The translations under genes and the position numbers were made by a program. DNA of 64,000 nt, taken from NCBI RefSeq assembly GCF_000739815.1, contig NZ_BBJJ01000034.1:1-64000 (forward strand), read 5' to 3'. The notes below the pieces were generated by a model, which saw only the letters and a program-made list of their open reading frames with translations, ran no database searches and was not told the DNA's origin. This stretch comes from Paraburkholderia mimosarum LMG 23256 = NBRC 106338 (GTDB taxonomy: Bacteria > Pseudomonadota > Gammaproteobacteria > Burkholderiales > Burkholderiaceae). Positions 26,621-38,110 of the stretch are shown piece after piece (the first letter of the stretch is position 1; each line of letters opens with the position of its first letter).

Positions 26621-27538
26621 ATGTTGAAGCAGCGAACCATCAAGTCGATCGTGAAGACAGTCGGCATCGGCCTGCATTCGGGCCGCAAGGTTGACCTGAC
26701 GCTCCGTCCGGCGGCGCCGGACACGGGCATCGTGTTTTCGCGCGTGGATTTGCCGACGCCCGTGGACATCCCCGCATCGGCAATGGCGATCGGCGACACG
26801 CGCCTCGCCTCGGTGCTGCAGAAAGACGGTGCGCGCGTCTCGACGATCGAGCACCTCATGTCCGCCTGTGCGGGCCTTGGGATCGACAACCTTTACGTCG
26901 ACGTGACCGCCGAGGAAATTCCGATCATGGACGGCAGTGCGGCTTCGTTCGTGTTCCTCATCCAGTCGGCGGGCATCGAAGAGCAGAACGCTCCCAAGAA
27001 GTTCATCAAGGTCAAGAAACCGGTCGAGATTCGCGACGGCGACAAGTTTGCGCGCCTCGAGCCGTTTTTCGGCTTCAAGCTCAAGTTCACGATCGACTTC
27101 CGCCATCCGGCCGTCGACAAAACGGGCCAGGCGCTCGAAGTCGACTTCGCGAACACCTCGTATGTGCGCGAGATCGCGCGCGCCCGCACGTTCGGCTTCG
27201 CGCACGAAGTCGAGATGATGCGCGAGCTGGGCCTCGCGCGCGGCGGCAGCATGGATAACGCGATCGTGCTGGACGAGTACCGCATCCTCAACAACGACGG
27301 TCTGCGCTACGACGACGAGTTCGTGAAGCACAAGATGCTCGACGCGATCGGCGACCTCTACGTGGTGGGTCATCCGCTGCTGGCGGCTTACGATGCGTAC
27401 AAGTCGGGCCACGGCCTGAACAACGCGCTGCTGCGCGAGCTGCTCGCGCACGAGGACGCGTACGAAATCGTCACGTTCGACGATCCGCAAAAGGCGCCGC
27501 GCGGCTTCGGCTACGAGGCGCAGACGGCATTCGCCTGA
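26621..27538 (+). CDS. lpxC: UDP-3-O-acyl-N-acetylglucosamine deacetylase LpxC
   Basis: 305-residue zinc enzyme for the committed step of lipid A synthesis, exactly the length of the Escherichia coli protein. Motifs: GVGLHSG-type VGIGLHSGRKV near residue 14, STIEHLMSACAGLGIDN near 75 with a zinc-binding His, IMDGSAASFVF near 103, and the second zinc site HKMLDAIGD near 238. ATG at 26621 gives the canonical N-terminus MLKQRTIK; in-frame starts at 26594 and 26606 would add 9 or 5 residues. In Escherichia coli LpxC is controlled by proteolysis. Confidence 0.95.
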   Translation: MLKQRTIKSIVKTVGIGLHSGRKVDLTLRPAAPDTGIVFSRVDLPTPVDIPASAMAIGDTRLASVLQKDGARVSTIEHLMSACAGLGIDNLYVDVTAEEIPIMDGSAASFVFLIQSAGIEEQNAPKKFIKVKKPVEIRDGDKFARLEPFFGFKLKFTIDFRHPAVDKTGQALEVDFANTSYVREIARARTFGFAHEVEMMRELGLARGGSMDNAIVLDEYRILNNDGLRYDDEFVKHKMLDAIGDLYVVGHPLLAAYDAYKSGHGLNNALLRELLAHEDAYEIVTFDDPQKAPRGFGYEAQTAFA

Positions 27539-27563
27539 GCGTCTTTCGGGACTTGCCAGCGAG

Positions 27564-27588
27564 AAGGGGCGGCTAGATGCCGCCCCTT
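27564..27588. terminator. Hairpin between convergent lpxC and dciA
   Basis: A perfect 10-bp stem, AAGGGGCGGC (27564-27573) with GCCGCCCCTT (27579-27588), loop TAGAT, between the stops of two convergent genes. It probably serves as a terminator for lpxC. Confidence 0.7.
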
Positions 27589-27627
27589 GTCATTTGGCGC
27601 GCCGCGATGTGATTCGCGTGCGCCGGA

Positions 27628-28101
27628 TCAGCGCCTTTTCGTGTGGCGGGCCGCCATCCTCGCCAGCGCGGCTTGCAGCGGCGAGGGCTCCAGCGTTTCG
27701 CTGAGCGCCTGGAGCGCGGCCGCGCCGGCCGGCGTCATGCGCGCCTGCTTGGGCGGAGCGGGGTCCTTCACGGCCTGCGGTCGCACGCGGATGCGCACGC
27801 TGTCCAGCGGCCAGCCGCGCGCCTGCAGGTCGGCCACGAGCCGCGGTTCGAGATGGCGCAGACGGGCCGCGAGCGCATTGTGCGCGGCGAACAGGGCCAG
27901 TGTGCGGTCCTTGATGAAACCGGGCTCAACGCTTGCGGCCAGATAGTCGGGCAGCAGCGCGTTCAGATCGCGCTGAATCGCCGCGATCTGCTCGACGCCG
28001 GCGCGCAAGGGCGCGAACGCGTCCGTGCGGCTCAGCACTTCGGCTAGCGGCTGCGGGGCGTACGGTCCCCTGGACCTTGAAAACGGCGAGAAACGGCTCA
28101 T
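27628..28101 (-). CDS. dciA: DUF721 family protein, putative helicase loader DciA
   Basis: 157-residue basic protein with the DUF721 (DciA) domain. DciA is the ancestral loader of the replicative helicase DnaB in bacteria lacking DnaC/DnaI. Visible features: N-terminal LAEVLSRTDAFAPLRAGVEQIAAI helices split at about residues 19-42, LLPDYLAASVEPGFIKDRTLAL region near 49, and ALAARLRHLEPRLVADL near 78 typical of the KH-like fold, then a basic Pro/Ala-rich tail ending HTKRR. It is divergent from secA, a conserved arrangement. The assignment to DciA is from domain type and context; I did not align it. Confidence 0.75.
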   Translation of the reverse strand: MSRFSPFSRSRGPYAPQPLAEVLSRTDAFAPLRAGVEQIAAIQRDLNALLPDYLAASVEPGFIKDRTLALFAAHNALAARLRHLEPRLVADLQARGWPLDSVRIRVRPQAVKDPAPPKQARMTPAGAAALQALSETLEPSPLQAALARMAARHTKRR

Positions 28102-28495
28102 GTGGCAGAAGGATGGACGAGTGCGCAGGCAGCGTCAGGTGAGCTCGGCACCGCTAATCGCGTCGCGGGGCTCCGATGCCGCCATTGTAGCTTGCGCAAC
28201 GCCCAGCCACGCGCGTTCCGGCCATTTGGCCAGGTTCGTTTCACGGCCCCTCGCCACAAGGCGGGAAGGCCGTCCGTGCGGGCATTGCGCGCGCCACAGC
28301 CATCTTCGCGCTGACACAGGCGGGTGAGGGGGCGCGTGCTAAAATGCCCGATTCGAATCCACCATTTTTGGGCTTAAGCCGCCGAGGTCCTTCCGGTCCG
28401 GGTGCAGGGTGCCCGTCGCGCGTGCAGCGTGTACGGTGCGCGATCAGCCCGCCGTCAGGAATCCCGGCCGAAGCCGCGACGCAGACACCGATCCG
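28102..28495 (+). promoter_or_regulatory. Divergent dciA-secA intergenic region with secA promoter candidate
   Basis: 394 bases without a supportable gene. For secA, an extended -10 TGCTAAAAT (TAAAAT at 28340-28345) lies about 150 bases before the start codon, without a clear -35 at normal spacing. For dciA, TACAAT on the minus strand at 28184-28189 is a weak -10 candidate. The 5' leader of secA would be about 145 bases. Confidence 0.45.
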
Positions 28496-31300
<2,805 letters not shown>

Positions 31301-31362
31301 CGCAGGCTTGATCGTAGATTCCGGCGGCCCGCTCCTATGGACGGGCCTTGCGTTTTGAATCC

Positions 31363-31400
31363 CGATGCCGGCCAGGCCTTCAGCGCCTTCGCCGGCATCG
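31363..31400. repeat. Perfect inverted repeat between secA and argJ
   Basis: CGATGCCGGC (31363-31372) is repeated inverted as GCCGGCATCG (31391-31400), 21 bases before argJ. There is no T-run. It may be an operator, a weak terminator or an RNA hairpin in the argJ leader. Confidence 0.5.
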
Positions 31401-31421
31401 CCTTTTCGACGAGTCTCCACC

Positions 31422-32663
31422 ATGGCTGTCAATTTCCCCTCGATTGATCCCGCTCAACTTCATCCGGTCGCCGGCGTGACGCTCGGCTGGGCGCAAGCCA
31501 ACATCCGCAAGCCTGACCGCAAGGACGTGCTGGTGATTTCCGTCGACGAAGGCGCGAGCGTGGCCGGCGTATTCACGCTGAACCGGTTTTGTGCCGCGCC
31601 CGTGACGGTGTGCCGCGAACATCTCGCGAAGGTGCGCGCGGGCGGCAAGGGCATCCGCGCGCTGGTGGTGAACACCGGCAACGCGAACGCCGGCACGGGC
31701 GAGCCGGGCCTCGCGCACGCGCGCGAAACCTGCGATGAACTGGCGCGCCTCGCGGGCCTCGAGCCCTCGCAGGTGCTGCCGTTCTCGACCGGCGTGATTC
31801 TCGAGCCGCTGCCTATCGACCGCCTGAAGGCCGGTCTGCCCGCCGCGCTTGAGAACCGCAAGGCCGCGAACTGGTACGACGCCGCGCAGGCCATCATGAC
31901 GACCGACACGCTGCCGAAGGCGGTGTCGCGCCAGGTCGCGATCGACGGCCACACGATCACGTTCACGGGCATCAGCAAGGGAGCCGGCATGATCAAGCCG
32001 AACATGGCGACCATGCTCGGCTTCCTCGCCTTCGACGCCAACGTCGCGCAGCCGGTGCTCGACGAACTCGTGAAGTACGTGGCCGATCGCTCGTTCAACT
32101 GCGTCACCATCGACGGCGACACCTCGACCAACGACTCGTTCATCCTGATCGCCTCGGGCAAGGCAACCCTGCCTGCGATCAGCTCGACGGACTCGCCCGC
32201 GTATGCCGCGCTGCGCGACGCCGCGACGGCCGTTGCCCAGGAGCTCTCGCAACTCATCGTGCGCGACGGCGAAGGCGCGACCAAGTTCATGACGGTGCAG
32301 GTGGAAGGCGGCAAGGACGTGGCCGAGTGCCGTCAGATCGCATATGCCATCGGTCATTCGCCGCTCGTGAAGACCGCGTTCTACGCCTCGGACCCCAACC
32401 TCGGCCGTATCCTGGCGGCGATCGGCTATGCAGGCGTGACCGACCTCGACGTCGACAAGATCGACCTCTATCTCGACGACGTGCTCGTCGCCAAGGCGGG
32501 CGGCCGCAATCCGGCGTACCGCGAAGAGGACGGCCAGCGCGTCATGAAAAAGAGCGAGATCCTGATTCGCGTGCTGCTCGGCCGCGGCGACGCGCAGGCC
32601 ACCATCTGGACCTGTGACCTCTCGCACGATTACGTGAGCATCAACGCCGACTATCGTTCTTAA
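31422..32663 (+). CDS. argJ: Bifunctional glutamate N-acetyltransferase/amino-acid acetyltransferase ArgJ
   Basis: 413-residue enzyme of arginine synthesis that transfers the acetyl group from N-acetylornithine to glutamate and may also acetylate glutamate from acetyl-CoA. The precursor is self-cleaved before the nucleophilic Thr in KPNMATMLGF, near residue 196 here. Other motifs: VNTGNANAGTG near 87, ISKGAGMIKP near 186, and CVTIDGDTSTNDS near 227. The N-terminus MAVNFPSIDP is canonical; an upstream in-frame extension to 31365 is not needed. It follows secA and precedes an ATPase gene. Confidence 0.94.
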   Translation: MAVNFPSIDPAQLHPVAGVTLGWAQANIRKPDRKDVLVISVDEGASVAGVFTLNRFCAAPVTVCREHLAKVRAGGKGIRALVVNTGNANAGTGEPGLAHARETCDELARLAGLEPSQVLPFSTGVILEPLPIDRLKAGLPAALENRKAANWYDAAQAIMTTDTLPKAVSRQVAIDGHTITFTGISKGAGMIKPNMATMLGFLAFDANVAQPVLDELVKYVADRSFNCVTIDGDTSTNDSFILIASGKATLPAISSTDSPAYAALRDAATAVAQELSQLIVRDGEGATKFMTVQVEGGKDVAECRQIAYAIGHSPLVKTAFYASDPNLGRILAAIGYAGVTDLDVDKIDLYLDDVLVAKAGGRNPAYREEDGQRVMKKSEILIRVLLGRGDAQATIWTCDLSHDYVSINADYRS

Positions 32664-32692
32664 ATTCGGTCCCTGATTCAAGCCCTCACCCC

Positions 32693-33565
32693 ATGGACAA
32701 GCTCGAAAAGTTTCTGACCCGCGCCGAAGCGCTGCTCGGCCGCCTCGAAGCCGTGCTTCCGCCCTCGGCGCCCAACGTCGACTGGAACGCGGCCGTCGCG
32801 TTCCGCTGGCGCAAGCGCCAGGGGCGCGGCTTTTTGCAGCCGGTGCCTGCCATCTCGCCGATCTCGCTCGACGACCTGCAGAACATCGACCGCCAGAAAG
32901 ACCTCATCGAGCGCAACACGCGCCAGTTCGTGCAGAAGAAGCCCGCGAACAACGTGCTGCTCACGGGCGCGCGCGGCACCGGCAAGTCGTCGCTGATCAA
33001 GGCATGCCTGAACGCGCATGCGCGGGACGGACTGCGCCTGATCGAAGTCGACAAGGACGATCTGCACGACCTCGGCGATATCGTCGATCTGATCTCGACG
33101 CGCCCCGAGCGCTTCATCGTGTTCTGCGACGACCTCTCGTTCGAAGAAGGTGAGTCGGGCTATAAGGCGCTGAAAGTGGCGCTGGACGGCTCAGTCGCGG
33201 CGCAGTCGGACAACGTGCTGATCTACGCGACCTCGAACCGCCGCCATCTGCTGCCCGAGTACATGAGCGACAACGAGACGTACAAGCACATGCCCGACGG
33301 CGAGATTCATCCGGGTGAGGTCGTCGAAGAAAAAATCTCGCTATCCGAGCGCTTCGGCCTTTGGGTGAGCTTCTATCCGTTCAAGCAGGACGACTATCTG
33401 ACGATCGTCGGCCACTGGCTGCGCCATTTCGGCTGCGACGACGCCGAAGTCGAATCGGCGCGTGGCGACGCGCTCGTCTGGGCGCTGGAGCGTGGTTCGC
33501 GCTCGGGCCGCGTGGCATGGCAGTTCGCGCGCGACTGGTCGGGCAAGAAGGCGCAAGAAGCATGA
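32693..33565 (+). CDS. AAA-family ATPase (DUF815)
   Basis: 290-residue P-loop ATPase. Walker A GARGTGKSS is near residue 92, the Walker B-like FIVFCDDLSFEEGE near 142, and sensor-type YATSNRRHLLPEY near 178. DUF815 proteins are widespread in proteobacteria and have no firmly established role. The gene is 29 bases after argJ and overlaps the mutT-like gene by 4 bases, so these two are probably cotranslated. No transmembrane segment or signal peptide is seen. Confidence 0.85.
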   Translation: MDKLEKFLTRAEALLGRLEAVLPPSAPNVDWNAAVAFRWRKRQGRGFLQPVPAISPISLDDLQNIDRQKDLIERNTRQFVQKKPANNVLLTGARGTGKSSLIKACLNAHARDGLRLIEVDKDDLHDLGDIVDLISTRPERFIVFCDDLSFEEGESGYKALKVALDGSVAAQSDNVLIYATSNRRHLLPEYMSDNETYKHMPDGEIHPGEVVEEKISLSERFGLWVSFYPFKQDDYLTIVGHWLRHFGCDDAEVESARGDALVWALERGSRSGRVAWQFARDWSGKKAQEA

Positions 33566-34002
33566 GCGCCGAAGCCAACGCAGCAAAAGACGGCGCAGGG
33601 ACAGGCGTGAACACGCGCCCGGTGACGGAAGTCGCAGTGGGTGTGCTGGTGCAGCCCGATGGCCGCTACCTGCTTGCGCAGCGGCCCGAAGGCAAGCCGT
33701 ACGCAGGCTACTGGGAGTTTCCGGGTGGAAAACTGGAGGCGGGCGAGACTGTCGAGGCCGCGCTTGCTCGCGAGCTGCACGAGGAACTGGGGATCGACGT
33801 GAAGGCGTGTCACCTGTGGCACACGCTCGAACACGATTACCCGCACGCCTATGTGCGCCTCTTCTTCTGCAAGGTGACCGAGTGGACCGGCGAGCCACAT
33901 GGTCGCGAAGGTCAGGCGTTCGTGTGGCAGTCGCTGCCGGCGAGCGTCGAGCCGCTATTGCCCGCGACGATTCCTGTGCTGGAGTGGCTCGCGGCGGAAT
34001 GA
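33562..34002 (+). CDS. mutT: Nudix hydrolase, MutT (8-oxo-dGTP diphosphatase) type
   Basis: 146-residue Nudix hydrolase. The full Nudix box GGKLEAGETVEAALARELHE-ELG-I lies at about residues 54-76. The segment VAVGVLVQPDGRYLLAQRPEGKPYAGYWEF just before it matches MutT proteins that cleanse the nucleotide pool of 8-oxo-dGTP. ATG at 33562 overlaps the stop of the DUF815 ATPase; the frame is open upstream but that part is not conserved. A strong terminator follows, shared with convergent yacG. Confidence 0.88.
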   Translation: MSAEANAAKDGAGTGVNTRPVTEVAVGVLVQPDGRYLLAQRPEGKPYAGYWEFPGGKLEAGETVEAALARELHEELGIDVKACHLWHTLEHDYPHAYVRLFFCKVTEWTGEPHGREGQAFVWQSLPASVEPLLPATIPVLEWLAAE

Positions 34003-34028
34003 TACTGACTGACGGGCCATGACGATGC

Positions 34029-34065
34029 AAAAGGCCGCTGTGCATGTCGCACAGCGGCCTTTTTT
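34029..34065. terminator. Bidirectional terminator between mutT and yacG
   Basis: A perfect 15-bp stem, AAAAGGCCGCTGTGC (34029-34043) with GCACAGCGGCCTTTT (34049-34063), loop ATGTC, followed by more T residues. It separates two convergent gene groups. Confidence 0.9.
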
Positions 34066-34093
34066 ATCGGTTGTCGCAAGCGTTTCTCGCCGC

Positions 34094-34288
34094 TTATTGA
34101 CGCGTATCCGTGGGCGGTGCATCTTCAGGCGGCGTCTCGTCGTCGGCGCCGCCGATTCGGTATTTTTCGGCCGCCCACGCGCCGAGATCCATTTGCTTGC
34201 AACGCTCGGAGCAGAATGGGCGGAAGCGGCTTTCCGGCACCCAACGGACTTCCTTGCCGCAACTGGGGCATTTGACGACAGTGGTCAT
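34094..34288 (-). CDS. yacG: DNA gyrase inhibitor YacG
   Basis: 64-residue zinc-finger protein. The CPSCGKEV pair at residues 7-10 and FCSERCKQMDLGAWAAEKYRI at about 26-46 supply four cysteines for one zinc; the tail is acidic and Pro-rich. In Escherichia coli YacG binds GyrB and inhibits gyrase. It is the last gene of the leftward pilB-pilC-pilD-coaE-zapD-yacG group. The association coaE-zapD-yacG is also seen in gammaproteobacteria. Confidence 0.92.
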   Translation of the reverse strand: MTTVVKCPSCGKEVRWVPESRFRPFCSERCKQMDLGAWAAEKYRIGGADDETPPEDAPPTDTRQ

Positions 34289-34343
34289 GCGATAGAACTG
34301 TGGTTGCGTTTGATCGAACGTGACAGTGACGATGCGGCGGACT

Positions 34344-35099
34344 TCACAGGCTGCAGAGCGTGAGCTGGAACGGCACGTCCTGATCGACGGCCCGGGGACG
34401 CAAATCGCCGTCCTGCACGGTGAAGCGCACCCAGAGCATGTACTTGTTAGCGCTCGCCTCGGGAATCACGCGCAATTCCGGTGCCACGCGTACCTGCATG
34501 AGCTGATACGCACGGCCCGACAGCATTTGCTGATAGCTGCCCTGCATCGCCATGACCTTCGATGCCTGGCCCGACTCGCGCGCGAGGCGCAACACGATGG
34601 CGGCGGCGTCGCGCAGCGGCAGGAGCGGCGTGACCCACTTGGCAATGTCCTGACGGCGCTGGTCGGCATGCAACTGTTGCCACGCGTAATACGACGGCAG
34701 GTCGAACTTGCACGTGCCGCCGGGAATGATCGCGCGGCTGCGGATGCTCGTGAGCCACTCGTTGTCCATCAGATGCTGGCCCGTCTTGCCTTGCATCTGC
34801 GTGAGACCGGCGAGTGTTTGCTCGATTTCACCGAGCACGGTTTCGAGCGCATTCTGCTCGATGCCAGGATTGCCGCGGAAGGGCGCTAGCGTTTGGCGCT
34901 GCCTTTCGAGCTCCTTCATGAGGTCCGACTTGAGGTCGGCGCGGCCTGCGACTTCGGCGATTTCGAAGAGCGTCGTGAGCGCGACGTGATGTTCCCTCGG
35001 ATCCTCCTGGGTCAGGAAAAACGTGAAGCGCTCGAACAGGTCCTCGAGGCGCAGCAGCGTCCGGATTCGCTCGTTGAAGGGATACTCGTAAAGAATCAA
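34344..35099 (-). CDS. zapD: Cell division protein ZapD
   Basis: 251-residue soluble Z-ring-associated protein (DUF1342) that crosslinks FtsZ filaments through the FtsZ C-terminal peptide. The conserved N-terminus reads ILYEYPFNERIRTLLRLEDLF, and the C-terminal beta domain YMLWVRFTVQDGD is present. The start is TTG at 35099, preceded by GAGG 8 bases upstream; this yields the usual 251 residues, while the open frame to 35237 adds 46 unconserved residues. It lies between coaE and yacG; a 219-base gap separates it from coaE. Confidence 0.9.
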   Translation of the reverse strand: MILYEYPFNERIRTLLRLEDLFERFTFFLTQEDPREHHVALTTLFEIAEVAGRADLKSDLMKELERQRQTLAPFRGNPGIEQNALETVLGEIEQTLAGLTQMQGKTGQHLMDNEWLTSIRSRAIIPGGTCKFDLPSYYAWQQLHADQRRQDIAKWVTPLLPLRDAAAIVLRLARESGQASKVMAMQGSYQQMLSGRAYQLMQVRVAPELRVIPEASANKYMLWVRFTVQDGDLRPRAVDQDVPFQLTLCSL

Positions 35100-35318
35100 G
35101 CGCGCTCGCCTCGGGCGTGGTAGGTGACGGATTGCAGGACATTCTAATGCCGTGGGACTACGGTCGCAATCGCGCCGGCACGGCGTTCTGCCGATATGTC
35201 CCGGATTCTCGCCGGGGTGCTGGTAGTCGCGCCGCATCGGGATGCGTGTCGACTCGCGCGCCTAGCCTGAGTTCTGGGGGGAAACCGTGAGTGCGCGAGC
35301 GCTTCTGGTCGGTCTGCT

Positions 35319-35939
35319 TTACGCATTGCCGCGCTTTTGCGCAGCGAGCTTGAGATACGACTGATGCAATGCGTCGACATCGTGGGCAAGCGTTTCGAGC
35401 GTTGTGCCGGTGTCATTCACGACCACGTCGTGGGCGGCCGCAAGGCGCGCCTCGCGCGTGGCCTGGCGCGCGATGATCGCGAGCACCTGGTCGCGCGTGA
35501 AGCCATTGCGGCGCATGACGCGCGCGATCTGCGTTTCCACGCTGCAATCGACGGTGAGCACGCGATCGACGCGTGTCTTCCATGTGCCGGATTCGACGAG
35601 CAAGGGCACGACCACAATGACATAAGGCCCCTTGGCGTCGCGCGTTTCGCGTTCGGTTTCCGAACGGATCAGCGGATGCGTGATGGCTTCGAGCCGCTTG
35701 CGCGCGGACTCGTCGCCGAACACGAGTGCGCGCATGCGCGCACGGTCCATGGAGCCGTCGGCCGCGACGAATTCGGCGCCGAAGTCTGTGGCGATCTGCG
35801 CCATCGCTACGCCCTGCGGTGCGGTAATGCGATGCGCGATCAGGTCGGTGTCGACGATCGTTACACCGCGCGCCGCAAAGCAATCGGCAACGGTGGATTT
35901 GCCGCTGCCGATGCCACCCGTCAATCCGACCGCGAACAT
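35319..35939 (-). CDS. coaE: Dephospho-CoA kinase
   Basis: 206-residue P-loop kinase for the last step of coenzyme A synthesis. Walker A GLTGGIGSGKST is near residue 6, the DTDLIAHRIT segment near 31 contains the catalytic Asp, and HPLIR near 87 and VPLLVESG near 112 are typical. ATG at 35939, after GGGGGA, gives the canonical start; the longer open frame overlaps the pilD stop region. Just 4 bases separate it from the prepilin peptidase gene upstream, so cotranscription with the pilus genes is likely. Confidence 0.95.
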   Translation of the reverse strand: MFAVGLTGGIGSGKSTVADCFAARGVTIVDTDLIAHRITAPQGVAMAQIATDFGAEFVAADGSMDRARMRALVFGDESARKRLEAITHPLIRSETERETRDAKGPYVIVVVPLLVESGTWKTRVDRVLTVDCSVETQIARVMRRNGFTRDQVLAIIARQATREARLAAAHDVVVNDTGTTLETLAHDVDALHQSYLKLAAQKRGNA

Positions 35940-35943
35940 TGGA

Positions 35944-36861
35944 TCATGTCCCCCACGCAAAAACGCCATAGAGCGGTGTTCCGACAAACAGTGTGATGAT
36001 CGCGCCCGCGGCGAGATACGGGCCGAAAGGCAACGGTTCCTCGAAACGCATGCGCCCGATCAACGTCGCGGCAATGCCGACGAGCGCGCCAGCCACCGCG
36101 GCGATCACGACGATCTGCGGCAGTGCGCTCCAGCCGAGCCATGCGCCGAGCGCAGCGAGCAGTTTGAAGTCGCCGTGGCCCATGCCCTCCACACCGCGCA
36201 GCAGCTTGAAGAGCCAATAGACGCACCAGAGCGCCAGATAACCGGCGACTGCGCCGATCACCGCTTCACGTAGCCCCGCGAAGGTGCCGGTGAAGTTGAC
36301 GAGGAGCCCGGCCCACAACAGGGGTTGCGTGATCTCGTCGTACAGCATCTGGTGTTCGAGATCGATGGCGCTCGCCGCGATGAGCCCCGCGCACAGCATG
36401 AAGGCGGCGAGCGCCTTGCCCGTGGGCCCGAAGGCGAGCAACGCGCCGGCTGCGCATGCCGCGCTCGCCAGTTCGATTAGCGGGTAGCGCACGCTCACGC
36501 CAGCGTGGCAATGCGAGCAGCGCCCGCGCAGCGCGAGCCAGCTGATGACCGGAATGTTTTCCCAGGCACGCAACACGTGGCCGCAGTGCGGGCAGGCACT
36601 GCGAGGCAGCCAGAGGTTATACCGCGCAGGCAGCCCGTCGTCTTCGAAAAGCGGGCCCGGGGTGCCGGTCGCTTCGGCCACATCGGCGCGCCAGGCGCGC
36701 TCGAGCATGATCGGCAGCCGGTGCACGACGACGTTGAGAAAGCTGCCGATGACGAGTCCGAATGCAATGGCGAAGCTCATGAGCACGCCAAAGGGCAGGC
36801 CGCCGAGAGCGGCGGCGAAGGGCGTTGCGGTGTCGGGCGCGGAAATAAGTGGGACGGGCAT
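35944..36861 (-). CDS. pilD: Type IV prepilin peptidase/N-methyltransferase
   Basis: About 305-residue polytopic inner-membrane aspartyl protease that cleaves and N-methylates prepilins. It has the cytoplasmic zinc loop CPHCGHVLRAWENIPVISW with a second pair CSHCHAG (about residues 90-124), the first catalytic Asp in ASAIDLEHQMLYD near 166 and the second in GMGHGDFKLLAALG near 232, and about eight transmembrane helices. The start at 36861 is uncertain because no Shine-Dalgarno is visible; the frame is open to 36945, but this would overlap pilC. Confidence 0.93.
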   Translation of the reverse strand: MPVPLISAPDTATPFAAALGGLPFGVLMSFAIAFGLVIGSFLNVVVHRLPIMLERAWRADVAEATGTPGPLFEDDGLPARYNLWLPRSACPHCGHVLRAWENIPVISWLALRGRCSHCHAGVSVRYPLIELASAACAAGALLAFGPTGKALAAFMLCAGLIAASAIDLEHQMLYDEITQPLLWAGLLVNFTGTFAGLREAVIGAVAGYLALWCVYWLFKLLRGVEGMGHGDFKLLAALGAWLGWSALPQIVVIAAVAGALVGIAATLIGRMRFEEPLPFGPYLAAGAIITLFVGTPLYGVFAWGT

Positions 36862-36889
36862 GGGAAGGAGCAGGAATCTGGCAGCGATG

Positions 36890-38110
36890 CTACACCACGT
36901 TGCCCAGTTGAATGATGGGAAGATACATCGCGACGACGAGCCCACCGACCAGTGCGCCGAGCACGACGATGATGAGGGGCTCGCAGAGGCTCGACACGAG
37001 CGCTATTTTTTCGTCGACCTGGCGGTCGGCGAGCGAGGCTACATCGAGCAACATGGCGTCGAGCGCGCCCGATTCCTCAGCGACCGCGACGGGCTGGACG
37101 ACGTCGGGCGGAAAGCATCCCGCCGCGCGCATGGCGGCGGCGAGCCGCTCGCCGTGGCGCAGGCGCGTGCTGATGCCCGCGCTCGCCCGATCGAAGAACG
37201 CGTTACCGCTTGCGTGCGCGAGTGAATCGAAGGCGTCGGTGAGCGGCGTGCCGGCGGCGAGCAGGGTGCCGAGCGCGCGGCTCCAGCGGGCCGCACACAA
37301 CGTGGTGAGCAGCGCGCCGCATAGCGGCAGCTTCAGCACCGTGCGCCCGAACGCGATGCGTGCGGCTTCCGAGCGGCGCAGGCCCGCTTGCACGGCGAGT
37401 GTCGCTGTCGTCGCGGCGATGGCGGCCGGCAGGCTCCAGCGCGCTGCGCCAGCCGAGAGCATCAGCACGAACTGCGTGGGCGCGGGCAGCGAGGCGCCGA
37501 AACCGTCGAAGATCTGCTTGAAGGTAGGCACCACCCAGACCAGCAACGCCGCGGTGATGACGAACGCGAGCAGCAGCACCGACACGGGGTAAGTGAGCGC
37601 TGCGCGGACCTTGGCGCGCTGCGCAGCGGCGCGCTCCCGGTCGTCGGCGAGACGAGCGAGTACGGCCGCGAGCGCCCCCGAGGCTTCGCCAACGGCAACG
37701 AGCTGACAGTAGAGTGGGTTGAAGCGCGCTGGATGTTGCGCGAGCGAGTCTGCAAACCTCAGGCCGGTCGTAATGTCGCGTGCGAGCGCGGCGGCGATGC
37801 GTGGCATGCCGTGCGGACCCGCCGTCTGCGCGAGCAGGTCGAGCGCATTTGCGAGGGGCAGGCCCGCACGCAGAAGGCTCGCGAGCTGACGTGTGAAGCG
37901 CGTGACGTCCGCATGACTCGCCTTGGGCGCGGGTGCGCTCGCCCTGCGCTCGATCGCGAGAACCGTGATGCGTTCGCGCTTGAGCGCGACGCGCGCAGTT
38001 GCGGCGTCGAGCGCGATCAAGGTGCCTCGCTTCGTCGCGCCCGATGCATCGAGGCCGCGCCACGCGAAGCGCCACTCTGACGGGCTGCGATGGTTGTGCG
38101 CGGCGCTCAT
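36890..38110 (-). CDS. pilC: Type II secretion/type IV pilus inner-membrane platform protein
   Basis: 406-residue GspF/PilC-type protein that couples the assembly ATPase to the pilus. Two repeated GspF domains are visible: FTRQLASLLRAGLPLANALDLLA near residue 70 and AARWSRALGTLLAAGTPLTDAFD near 272, each followed by transmembrane segments (VSVLLLAFVITAALLVWVVP near 177; LIIVVLGALVGGLVVAMYLP near 378). Its ATG overlaps the pilB stop by 4 bases. By context with pilB and pilD it most likely serves type IV pili, although a type II secretion role cannot be excluded. Confidence 0.9.
   Translation of the reverse strand: MSAAHNHRSPSEWRFAWRGLDASGATKRGTLIALDAATARVALKRERITVLAIERRASAPAPKASHADVTRFTRQLASLLRAGLPLANALDLLAQTAGPHGMPRIAAALARDITTGLRFADSLAQHPARFNPLYCQLVAVGEASGALAAVLARLADDRERAAAQRAKVRAALTYPVSVLLLAFVITAALLVWVVPTFKQIFDGFGASLPAPTQFVLMLSAGAARWSLPAAIAATTATLAVQAGLRRSEAARIAFGRTVLKLPLCGALLTTLCAARWSRALGTLLAAGTPLTDAFDSLAHASGNAFFDRASAGISTRLRHGERLAAAMRAAGCFPPDVVQPVAVAEESGALDAMLLDVASLADRQVDEKIALVSSLCEPLIIVVLGALVGGLVVAMYLPIIQLGNVV

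Noticed and set aside
28102..28314. 70-codon ORF between dciA and secA
   Set aside because: It covers the probable divergent promoter region and shows no recognisable features.
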